64,000 nt of DNA from Bacteroides cellulosilyticus (GTDB taxonomy: Bacteria > Bacteroidota > Bacteroidia > Bacteroidales > Bacteroidaceae). This document shows positions 1-6,624 of the stretch, piece after piece (the stretch's first letter is position 1; every line of letters starts with the position of its first letter). The stretch lies in the NCBI RefSeq assembly GCF_020091405.1, contig NZ_CP081903.1, positions 930,001-994,000 of the forward strand, given 5' to 3'. The notes beneath the pieces were generated by a model. It was given only the letters and a program-made list of their open reading frames with translations. It had not been told where the DNA came from and made no database searches. The position numbers were made by a program, and so were the translations under genes.

Positions 1-426
1 AATATTATACTCTATCTTGTCCACATCCACCTTCACCAAAGGCTTTTGAGCTACGACTTCCACTTGTCCCAATTCGTTGGATGCATCCGTGACATACAGC
101 GTACCGAAATCAACAATTTTCTCTCCTGCTTTCACGGTGAAATCTTTCACAATGGTATTTCTACCAATAGAAGAAATCGTCATCACAAAATCACCCGTCC
201 CCGGAATCTTTTCCTGAAACTTTCCTTTCATGTCTGTTACCAGCATTTTCAATGCATGGGCAGGCGCTTCTTTTTTCACGATTTTGATTGTGGCATAAGG
301 TTCTCCCTCTTGAGTCAAAGAATCCAGTAAGACTCCTTTAATCTGAAATGGAGGTGCCGCATTCTGTGCCGCTACCAATGAGGATATTACCAACATGATA
401 AGCAGCAAAGGGCATTTAATTTTCAT
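1..426 (-). CDS. Outer-membrane TonB receptor-like beta-barrel protein, N-terminal part
   Basis: The frame runs off the left edge, so only the first 142 residues are visible. Residues 1-20 form a signal peptide ending near VAAQ. Residues about 28-110 look like a carboxypeptidase-regulatory-type beta-sandwich (GVLLDSLTQEGEPYATIKI). The stretch from residue 118 (LGQVEVVAQKPLVKVD, then KIEYNI) is the usual entry into the plug of outer-membrane beta-barrel proteins of the OMP_b-brl_3 kind in Bacteroides. It would sit in the outer membrane; the substrate cannot be guessed. The start at 426 follows a -7 box at 513-520 by about 87 bases. Family inferred from the N-terminal pattern only. Confidence 0.75.
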   Translation of the reverse strand, partial: MKIKCPLLLIMLVISSLVAAQNAAPPFQIKGVLLDSLTQEGEPYATIKIVKKEAPAHALKMLVTDMKGKFQEKIPGTGDFVMTISSIGRNTIVKDFTVKAGEKIVDFGTLYVTDASNELGQVEVVAQKPLVKVDVDKIEYNI

Positions 427-512
427 TTCTGTTTTTGTTTGTTTGATGAATATTTAGTTGACTGTTCTTGTATTAGACGTAACTTGTACCTATTTTGTCA
501 CAATGAAAGTGG

Positions 513-520
513 CAAAAGTA
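513..520 (-). promoter_or_regulatory. Bacteroides -7 box for the partial receptor gene
   Basis: Reads TACTTTTG on the minus strand, matching TAnnTTTG. No clear -33 TTTG is visible. It would give a leader of roughly 80 nt before the start at 426. Confidence 0.5.
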
Positions 521-556
521 GGCTGTTTTTCTTGGACTACGAGGTTTTCGGAGTTA

Positions 557-603
557 AAAAAGCACAAAGAAAAGGGGATAACCCGTGCTTTTATCTGTTT
601 AAT
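557..603. other. Gene-free stretch between divergent units, with one hairpin
   Basis: The 334 bases from 427 to 760 hold no convincing gene. The only structure seen is an inverted repeat AAAAGCAC...GTGCTTTT here, between the minus-strand promoter at 513 and the plus-strand promoter-like box at 737. It could be a terminator-like hairpin, but no gene runs into it. Confidence 0.3.
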
Positions 604-736
604 GCTACATAATACTCACCTTCACTATATTTTCTATTTCACCTTGTACTCGCAAACGAATGCATTCAATTTATCTTTTATAAAAAACAAAAAAACATTT
701 TGAGGTACTTTTATCCTCCATGAAAGATAAAAATGT

Positions 737-744
737 TATCTTTG
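737..744 (+). promoter_or_regulatory. -7 box in front of the truncated DUF4143 gene
   Basis: TATCTTTG matches TAnnTTTG and lies only 17 bases before the TTG that opens the reading frame at 761. It is probably the original promoter of the ATPase gene, left in place when the 5' part of the gene was lost. Confidence 0.45.
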
Positions 745-760
745 TCTAAACATTCAGAGT

Positions 761-1540
761 TTGAACTACAAAGAATTTCTGGAATTCCATCAGTTGGAAG
801 ACATCGATTCTTCTTTAATGAAATATCTGACTTACGGAGGATTACCACAACTATATCGCATTGGAATAGAGAATCAGGATTTAGCCCAAGACTATCTCCA
901 TAATATCTATAATACCATAATATTGAAAGATGTCATTGCCAGAGAGCAAATCCGCAATGTGCCTTTCTTGGAAAACTTAATATCTTTTATCAGTGATAGC
1001 ACAGGAAAAATAATTTCAGCATCAAGTATTAGCAAATACATGAAAACACAACAGATAGAAGTTACTACCACTGTCATATTAAACTATCTGGCCTACTTTT
1101 GCAATGCTTTTATCATCAACAAGGTTCCCAGATATGATATTCATGGTAAACGCCTCCTGGAATCCAGTGAAAAGTATTATTTTGAAGATTTAGGACTTAG
1201 AAATGCCTTAACCGGTTCCAACCAAATCGGAGATATTGAGAAATTAATAGAAAACGCAATCTATCTGCACCTCAAAAGCCAAGGATTTACAGTGTCTGTA
1301 GGGCAATTCCGACAAATGGAAATTGATTTCGTGGCTAAAAAGAATGGGCAAACCATATATGTACAAGCCACGTATCTTCTTGCATCGGAAGATACCATAG
1401 AACGAGAATTCGGTAATCTTCAACTTATTAAAGACAACTACCCTAAATATGTCATTTCATTAGACCCATTCCATAAAGTGAATGACCGGGAAGGCATTAC
1501 GCAACTTCATCTAAGGGAATTCCTGAGAAGGGATTTCTGA
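761..1540 (+). pseudogene. DUF4143 C-terminal part of an AAA_14-type ATPase, N-terminal ATPase domain deleted
   Basis: The 259-residue frame opens with TTG and matches only the second half of the prokaryotic ATPases that pair an AAA_14 domain with DUF4143 (usual length about 380-400 residues). Visible landmarks are YLTYGGLPQL near residue 24, KDVIAREQIRN near residue 56, the winged-helix-like stretch SASSISKYMKTQ and the nuclease-like end (MEIDFVAKKNGQTIYVQATY) at about 190-210. No Walker A or B motif exists in front of it. The frame starts 17 bases after a -7 box, so a deletion seems to have joined the promoter region to the middle of the gene. It may still make a truncated protein, but ATPase function is gone. 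Convergent with the next gene, 13 bases between the stops. Confidence 0.7.
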
Positions 1541-1553
1541 CAGCAAGAATAAC

Positions 1554-2885
1554 TTATAACAAATAGAAAAAAAGCAGCATGCAAACATTCACCGCAATCA
1601 CACCGCCAAAACCACGCAGCACCCACTGGCGCAACGGACTCTTCCCGCCTGCAAAGAACAACGCATAGCACATATTCACGGCAATATTACTCACTATAGC
1701 CTGCATACAGCAAGCTGTCACCACCACAACGGCAACGCCCGAACCTTGCAGCAGGTTCAGAATAAATGGAGTGATATCACTCAGCCCAGCAATGAACGAC
1801 AAGACATTCAATCCACCCGTACCGGTATAAATCAAAGTATAATGTGTCACAATGGTGAATATCACAAACAGAACGGCAAAAATCAGTGCAACTTTAAATT
1901 CCAACGGGTTACTGCTATCTTCTTCTTCAGCTTCTTCGCCCGTCACCGGAATCGGCTTACGCTTCCGATGCAGATACCAGGCCACGCCCGCCGTAACGAA
2001 GGACATAATAAGCAGGTATGGATAAATTTCCGCAAGAATCGCCTTACTGAATATTCCTATTAATATAAGGAAACGAAGAAACATCATACTCACGGCCAAC
2101 AACATTGCTGCGGCATATTCCGGCGCCTCCTGTGCAGGCGCCTTGCGACTCTTACGGGCCAGAACAGAAATAGTTGCCGTACTGCTATACAAACCACCTA
2201 TAATACCGGATACCAGAATACCGGACTCATGAAATACATATCGCCTCAACAGATAAGACAGATAAGAGATACCGGATACAACTACCGTAGCCAACCAAAC
2301 GGTATAAGGGGTCAAATTAATGTCGGGTATCAGATTTTCATTCGGCAACATCGGTAAAATAATACCACTGATGGCAAGGAACTTGGCGAGAGTAATCATC
2401 TCGTCATTCTTCATGCGCTGTGCGAGTTCCGTAAAAGTATGCTTCAATTCGGTAAAGAGCAATACCGTCACAACCACCATCACGTAAAACCAGGAGGGTT
2501 GTGTGGCTACAATAGGAGCAATGCAATAAGTGATGAGTGCGATAATAATGGTAGTAACCCCGAATACATGGAACTGAGATTGTTTAACGTAATAGTTCAA
2601 TCCCAGCAGCAGTCCCAATATAGCGCCACCGCCCATAAACAAGCGGTAATCCACCGGATCAAGAATATAAAGCAGATACCCCAGAATACCTATAAAAGTG
2701 AACGTGCGGTCCGTACCGAACAACGTTGTCTCCCCTTCACGCTTCAAACTGATTTTCCGCTGTGAAAGTCCTATTAATAAAGAAAACAAAGTCACCAATA
2801 CAAAGGTCACCAGTTCTCTAGGCAGGTATTCATAAAGTTTCTCCATTTCGTCCTCTGAATATACTTGATTAGCAACCATTTGCAA
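1554..2885 (-). CDS. MgtC/SapB-type membrane protein with DUF4010
   Basis: A 443-residue polytopic inner-membrane protein with about twelve hydrophobic segments. Residues about 20-150 resemble the MgtC/SapB domain (FSLLIGLSQRK near the start), and residues about 180-400 match the DUF4010 half usually fused to it (SGIIGGLYSSTATISVLARKS). A charged linker EEAEEEDSS near residue 325 splits the second half. The biochemical role of this two-domain form is not established; MgtC relatives matter for magnesium limitation. The whole space to the upstream CYTH gene is filled by a 22-bp-period array, so the messenger leader would contain it. Confidence 0.8.
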   Translation of the reverse strand: MQMVANQVYSEDEMEKLYEYLPRELVTFVLVTLFSLLIGLSQRKISLKREGETTLFGTDRTFTFIGILGYLLYILDPVDYRLFMGGGAILGLLLGLNYYVKQSQFHVFGVTTIIIALITYCIAPIVATQPSWFYVMVVVTVLLFTELKHTFTELAQRMKNDEMITLAKFLAISGIILPMLPNENLIPDINLTPYTVWLATVVVSGISYLSYLLRRYVFHESGILVSGIIGGLYSSTATISVLARKSRKAPAQEAPEYAAAMLLAVSMMFLRFLILIGIFSKAILAEIYPYLLIMSFVTAGVAWYLHRKRKPIPVTGEEAEEEDSSNPLEFKVALIFAVLFVIFTIVTHYTLIYTGTGGLNVLSFIAGLSDITPFILNLLQGSGVAVVVVTACCMQAIVSNIAVNMCYALFFAGGKSPLRQWVLRGFGGVIAVNVCMLLFFYLL

Positions 2886-2953
2886 GGAGTTAACTTCCTG
2901 TCAACAAGAAGTTAACTCCTTGTTGACAAACTCTTAACTTCTTGTCGACAAGG
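2885..2953. repeat. 22-bp-period array, GTTAAC/GTCGAC type, copy 1
   Basis: Three full units start at 2885, 2907 and 2929, each 22 bases long. Unit core is GAAGTTAACTTC followed by TTGTCGACA with a few changes per unit. Each unit carries two small dyads, one around GTTAAC and one around GTCGAC or GTTGAC. The same sequence family recurs at 34196-34265. It fills the gap between the CYTH stop and the MgtC start. Confidence 0.85.
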
Positions 2954-2963
2954 TATTAAGGCC

Positions 2964-3431
2964 TTACCAAGCAGTGTATGGATGCTTCATCAGTTGCGAG
3001 TTATAGTAACGGACGTCGCCTGTTACTTCCTGCCCTATGAAGTCCGGCTTTTCGAAAGCCTCATCTTCCGAAGCCAATTCCACTTCAGCAACTACCAAAC
3101 CTTCATTTTCACCGTAGAACTCATCCACCTCAAACGTATGCCGTCCGCTGCGCACCAGATAACGGGTTTTATCAATAACACCCGGTTCACAAAGTTTCAT
3201 CAGTTCCTCTGCTTCATTCAATGGAATCTCTTTTTCCCACTCATATCGGCTGAGTCCCGAGGCATCGGAAGCACCTTTTATCGTAAGATATCCCTTTCCG
3301 TTACGGATGCGCACCCGCACGGTCCGGCCTCTTGCACTACTGATATAACCTTGTACAATACGGCTTTGTTCATACGCCCTCGATTTGTACTCCCCCGTCA
3401 CGAGGAATTTCCGTTCTATTTCTTGCGACAT
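2964..3431 (-). CDS. CYTH domain protein (triphosphate tunnel metalloenzyme)
   Basis: 155 residues with the defining ExExK motif at residues 4-8 (EIERK) and the alternating charged strands of the tunnel fold: TVRVRIRNGKGYLTIKG, YEWEKEIP, KTRYLVRSGRHTFEVDEF and LVVAEVELASEDE. Members hydrolyse inorganic tri- or polyphosphate, thiamine triphosphate, or in a few cases make cAMP; the sequence does not decide which. It is cytosolic. A 45-residue membrane miniprotein is encoded 7 bases upstream, so the ribosome binding site lies at the end of that gene and the two are probably cotranscribed from the promoter at about 3610. Confidence 0.88.
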   Translation of the reverse strand: MSQEIERKFLVTGEYKSRAYEQSRIVQGYISSARGRTVRVRIRNGKGYLTIKGASDASGLSRYEWEKEIPLNEAEELMKLCEPGVIDKTRYLVRSGRHTFEVDEFYGENEGLVVAEVELASEDEAFEKPDFIGQEVTGDVRYYNSQLMKHPYTAW

Positions 3432-3438
3432 CTATTCG

Positions 3439-3576
3439 TTATTTCCCCAAGAACGAGTATCCTATCAGCATCACCAACACCAGTATCAATGCAGATACGC
3501 CAATAATCAACAACACTTTCTTAGCTTGTTCTTCTTCTTTCTGGCTATGCATAGCCTTTTTCTTACTCTTTCCCAT
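3439..3576 (-). CDS. 45-residue single-span membrane miniprotein upstream of CYTH
   Basis: An ATG at 3574-3576 opens a 46-codon frame ending with TAA at 3439-3441. The product has a very basic and hydrophilic start (MGKSKKKAMHSQKEEEQAKK) and one hydrophobic helix of about 22 residues (VLLIIGVSALILVLVMLIGY), ending SFLGK. It looks like a genuine type II-oriented membrane miniprotein: promoter about 35 bases upstream, tight 7-base spacing to the CYTH gene. Function unknown. Too short for most gene callers. Confidence 0.65.
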   Translation of the reverse strand: MGKSKKKAMHSQKEEEQAKKVLLIIGVSALILVLVMLIGYSFLGK

Positions 3577-3609
3577 AATGTGTTCTTAGTATTAAAGTTC
3601 AACTGATAA

Positions 3610-3641
3610 CAAAGTAACATGAAATTCGGGAAGATTCCAAA
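3610..3641 (-). promoter_or_regulatory. Promoter of the miniprotein-CYTH unit
   Basis: On the minus strand a TTTG (3638-3641) and a -7-like TTACTTTG (3610-3617, one mismatch to TAnnTTTG) are separated by 20 bases. The spacing fits the Bacteroides -33/-7 arrangement, and the start codon at 3576 follows. Confidence 0.45.
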
Positions 3642-3673
3642 AGAAAAGAGGAAATTTATTTGTGACAAACTAA

Positions 3674-3790
3674 TACCCGAACCGTATCTGAGCCGTACTT
3701 GCTCCGTACATTCTTCGGTTAGAGGTACCTCTGAGCGAAGAAAGTACGGAGTTGGTACGGAGCAAGTGCGGTTCAGATACAGTTCGGGTA
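3674..3790. repeat. 117-bp imperfect palindromic element, copy 1
   Basis: Arms start with TACCCGAACCGTATCTGAGC and end with its near inverse TCAGATACAGTTCGGGTA; inner parts CCGTACTTGCTCCGTAC and GTACGGAGCAAGTGCGG pair too. The centre is a small dyad AGAGGTACCTCT flanked by CTTCG/CGAAG. The right arm holds an extra GTACGGAG. A second copy of exactly the same length lies at 61795-61911. It codes for nothing believable and sits beside a decayed RHS gene. Confidence 0.85.
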
Positions 3791-3808
3791 TGGCAGAAAG
3801 GTATCTTG

Positions 3809-3896
3809 AACTACCTACAGGTAGTTAGTAAACTACTACGTAGTAAGTGTCCAACTACTTACGGGTAGTTTAGTATTTACTAGGTAGTAGTTTTTC
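3809..3896. repeat. 22-bp-period array, CTACC/GGTAG type
   Basis: Four units of exactly 22 bases start at 3809, 3831, 3853 and 3875. Each is built around a dyad such as ACTACCTACAGGTAGT or ACTACTACGTAGTA, and the flanks vary. The array ends about 25 bases before homology to the RHS gene begins. Confidence 0.8.
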
Positions 3897-3922
3897 GATG
3901 CTCTAAGATAGTTTTCTAAAAA

Positions 3923-5164
3923 AATGGTACAGCTATATGGAATATATATTACCTTTGTCGTGATCACTTAGACAGTATTACACAAATAACGGATGTATCC
4001 GGTAATATTGTACAAGAATTGAGTTATGATGCCTGAGATAAACTACGAAATCCAGCTACACAAGCTATCTATGCGCCAGGAAGTGAACCGGAACTCTTTT
4101 TAGGCAGAGGATATACCGGACATGAACATCTTGCGGTCTTTGGTTTGATTAATATGAATGCCCGACTATACGATCCGGCATTAGGACGTTTTCTAAGTCC
4201 TGACCCGTATGTACAGAACCCGGATTTCAGTCAGAATTTCAATCATTACAGCTATTGTTTAAATAATCCGCTAATATATGTAGACCAAAATGGTGAATGG
4301 TTCCTTATAGATGATTTAATCGCTGCTGCTATCGGTGGTATATTCAATGTAATAGTTAATGCCGTATAAGGCAACATACACAGTGTAGGACAAGGATTCG
4401 CCCTCTTTGGGACAGGAGCAGCTTCTGGATTTGTAACCATCTATGCAGGACCAATTGCCGGAGCAGCGGTATTAGGTGCAACAAATAGCATTGTCAATCA
4501 AGGATTCAACAATGGCTGGGGTAACATAGACTGGATGCAGGTTGGCAGTTCAGGTATAATGGGGGGAGCAACTTCTTATTTAGGAGGAAATTTAGGTAGC
4601 TATTTTGCAAAACCAATTAGCAAATTAACAGAAGGGATTGCAAGCCCCATATTAAAAGAGGTTTTGACACAAGGAACATTAAACTCCGCTACAGGTTTTG
4701 GTTTAGGTACGGCTATGGCCTTAGGTTCAGGTGCTGATCTTGGAGAAGCATTAAAGCAAGGAGGCCAAAGTGCTGCATTAGGATTAATGTCTGGTATAAT
4801 GAATGGCACTGCTGACGGTATAAGAACCGGTATTAAAGAAGGCATTGACCCATTTACTGGTAAATCTTGGATGAGTGAAAGGGCAATGAATTCAACGCAA
4901 CATGCTAATGCCAAAAATAGGAATAATGACTTAGATATATCAGAGAGCAAAATGGCAAAAAAGACAACAGAACTAGTCATGAGAAATCGATATAGATTAA
5001 AAGAAGGTGATAATACATTCGTAGGTAAAATCAATGGTATAAACAAAAGTATAAAAGCTTTTGTACGAAACGGTGAAGTTATATCTACTAATCTCTATCC
5101 TAGAATATCTAATAGAAGAACGGATGGTCCCATCATCAAATTTGGAAACAAAAAATGGAAATAA
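3923..5164 (+). pseudogene. RHS-repeat core and C-terminal fragment with two in-frame stops
   Basis: One open phase from 3923 to 5164 encodes the RHS core (WNIYYLCRDHLDSITQ at about 3938, GYTGHEHL, MNARLYDPALGRFLSPDPYV at 4154, FNHYSYCLNNPLIYVDQNG) followed by a glycine/alanine-rich stretch and a lysine-rich tip of about 90 residues. Two codons are stops: TGA at 4034-4036, where the family usually has the Trp of YDAW, and TAA at 4367-4369, where a Lys is expected. No frameshift is needed. The 5' part of the gene is missing; homology begins next to the 22-bp array. RHS proteins deliver variable C-terminal toxins, so this is the remains of a contact-dependent or secreted effector. No immunity gene is recognisable behind it. 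Confidence 0.8.
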
Positions 5165-5231
5165 ATAATTCAATGATAAGAATAGACAACAAACAAAATG
5201 TTTTTTAAAGAATACGTTTTTGCGAGAAAAG

Positions 5232-5282
5232 TGTTCTTTGCAAAAGACGTTTCTTCAGGAAATACGTCTTTTACAAAGAACA
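5232..5282. repeat. 19-bp inverted repeat behind the RHS remnant
   Basis: TGTTCTTTGCAAAAGACGT at 5232-5250 and its inverse with one mismatch at 5264-5282 enclose a 13-base loop. No T-run follows, so it is not a typical intrinsic terminator. The stretch 5165-5373 holds only this and the prfB terminator. Confidence 0.6.
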
Positions 5283-5314
5283 GTATAGCTTTCTCTTCAC
5301 GCTATTGAAAACAA

Positions 5315-5354
5315 AGAATGGGCATCACTTCATCCATCAAGTGACACCCATTCT
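5315..5354 (-). terminator. prfB terminator
   Basis: AGAATGGG...CCCATTCT closes an extended stem that continues as ATCACTT/AAGTGA, about 20 bases past the prfB stop. A-rich flanking sequence follows on the minus strand side. Confidence 0.65.
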
Positions 5355-5373
5355 CTTTATATGGAAATAAAAT

Positions 5374-6489
5374 TTATTCCTCTTGTCCCGCAAATTCCAT
5401 CAGATACGCTTTGATGAAGCCATCTATCTTGCCATCCATCACTCCGTTGACATCCGAAGTCTGGAAGTTGGTTCGGTGGTCTTTTACACGGCGGTCATCA
5501 AATACATAGCTTCGTATCTGCGAACCCCATTCGATTTTCTTCTTTCCGGCTTCCACCTTGGCTTGTTCGGCCATGCGGTGCTGAAGTTCCTTATCATACA
5601 GAATGGAACGTAACTGGCGCATTGCATTCTCGCGATTCTTGGGTTGGTCGCGGGTTTCCGTATTTTCAATCAGGATTTCCTCTTCCTCGCCCGTATACGG
5701 GTCTTTGAACTGATAACGCAGACGAACTCCGGATTCCACTTTGTTCACATTCTGCCCACCGGCACCACTGGAACGGAAAGTATCCCAGGAGATATTGGCG
5801 ACATTGATGTTTACCTCAATGGTATCATCAACCAGCGGAGTTACAAAAACAGAAGCAAAAGAAGTCATACGCTTGCCCTGCGCATTGTAAGGAGATACAC
5901 GCACCAGACGATGCACACCATTCTCCCCTTTCAGATAGCCATAGGCATAATCACCTGAAATCTCGATAGTACAGGTTTTGATACCGGCCTCATCCCCTTC
6001 CTGCAAGTTAGAAATGACAGCCTTGTAGCCATTGGTTTCGGCATAGCGCAAATACATACGCATCAGCATGCTTGCCCAGTCCTGACTTTCCGTGCCACCT
6101 GCACCGGAGTTGATTTTCAACACACAGTCCATCTGGTCGGCTTCATCACGAAGCATATTTTTCAGTTCAAGTTCATCAATGGCAACGGAGGCTTTGGCAT
6201 AAGCTTCATCTATCTCTTCCTCGGTTACAAGTTCATCCTTGTAGAAGTCAAAGGCTAGTTGCAATTCATCCGATAATGTCTTTATTTCATTATAACCGGC
6301 TATCCACTGTTGCAAACCTTTCACCTTCTTCATCTGTGCCTCAGCCGCCTTCTGGTCATCCCAAAAACCCGGAGCCTGCGTGCGCAACTGTTCTTCTTCC
6401 ACCTGGATTTTCTTTCCTTCGATGTCCAGATAGCGGTAGAGTGCCTCGGTGCGCTCTTTAATGCTTTTCAGTTGTTCTATGGTAATCAT
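5374..6489 (-). CDS. prfB: Peptide chain release factor 2
   Basis: 371 residues. It releases the finished protein from ribosomes stopped at UGA or UAA. The GGQ hydrolysis motif is present (SGAGGQNVNK, near residue 245). The anticodon-like tripeptide position reads SPY (VRVSPYNAQGKRMTSF) where E. coli RF2 has SPF. The N-terminal region ALYRYLDIEGKK corresponds to where many bacteria have the programmed +1 frameshift at an internal UGA; here the codons run TAT CTG GAC without a stop, so the autoregulatory frameshift is absent. A -7 box at 6570-6577 drives it, divergent from the peptidase gene. Confidence 0.96.
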   Translation of the reverse strand: MITIEQLKSIKERTEALYRYLDIEGKKIQVEEEQLRTQAPGFWDDQKAAEAQMKKVKGLQQWIAGYNEIKTLSDELQLAFDFYKDELVTEEEIDEAYAKASVAIDELELKNMLRDEADQMDCVLKINSGAGGTESQDWASMLMRMYLRYAETNGYKAVISNLQEGDEAGIKTCTIEISGDYAYGYLKGENGVHRLVRVSPYNAQGKRMTSFASVFVTPLVDDTIEVNINVANISWDTFRSSGAGGQNVNKVESGVRLRYQFKDPYTGEEEEILIENTETRDQPKNRENAMRQLRSILYDKELQHRMAEQAKVEAGKKKIEWGSQIRSYVFDDRRVKDHRTNFQTSDVNGVMDGKIDGFIKAYLMEFAGQEE

Positions 6490-6569
6490 AAGTTCTATTT
6501 ACGATTTAACGATTTACTATTTACGATTGAAATTAGTATCTAATTATGAAAATATTTACTTTTTGAGTG

Positions 6570-6577
6570 CAAAGGTA
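6570..6577 (-). promoter_or_regulatory. prfB -7 box
   Basis: TACCTTTG on the minus strand (TAnnTTTG), about 80 bases before the prfB start. It lies only 13 bases from the oppositely directed box at 6591, so the two promoters overlap. The leader 6490-6540 contains several near copies of TTTACGATT. Confidence 0.6.
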
Positions 6578-6590
6578 TGAAAAAAACGCA

Positions 6591-6598
6591 TATTTTTG
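6591..6598 (+). promoter_or_regulatory. M16 peptidase -7 box
   Basis: TATTTTTG matches TAnnTTTG. Because it lies downstream of the ATG at 6577, that upstream start is excluded and the ATG at 6625 is chosen. Confidence 0.55.
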
Positions 6599-6624
6599 CA
6601 GTTATCAATCTAATAAGTCAGCTT

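Noticed and set aside
458..703. 81-residue plus-strand frame before the DUF4143 gene
   Set aside because: No ribosome binding site, low-complexity composition and overlap with the promoter region of the receptor gene.
3619..3828. A 69-residue plus-strand frame
   Set aside because: It lies entirely in the 117-bp palindrome and the start of a 22-bp array; the peptide just mirrors the repeats.
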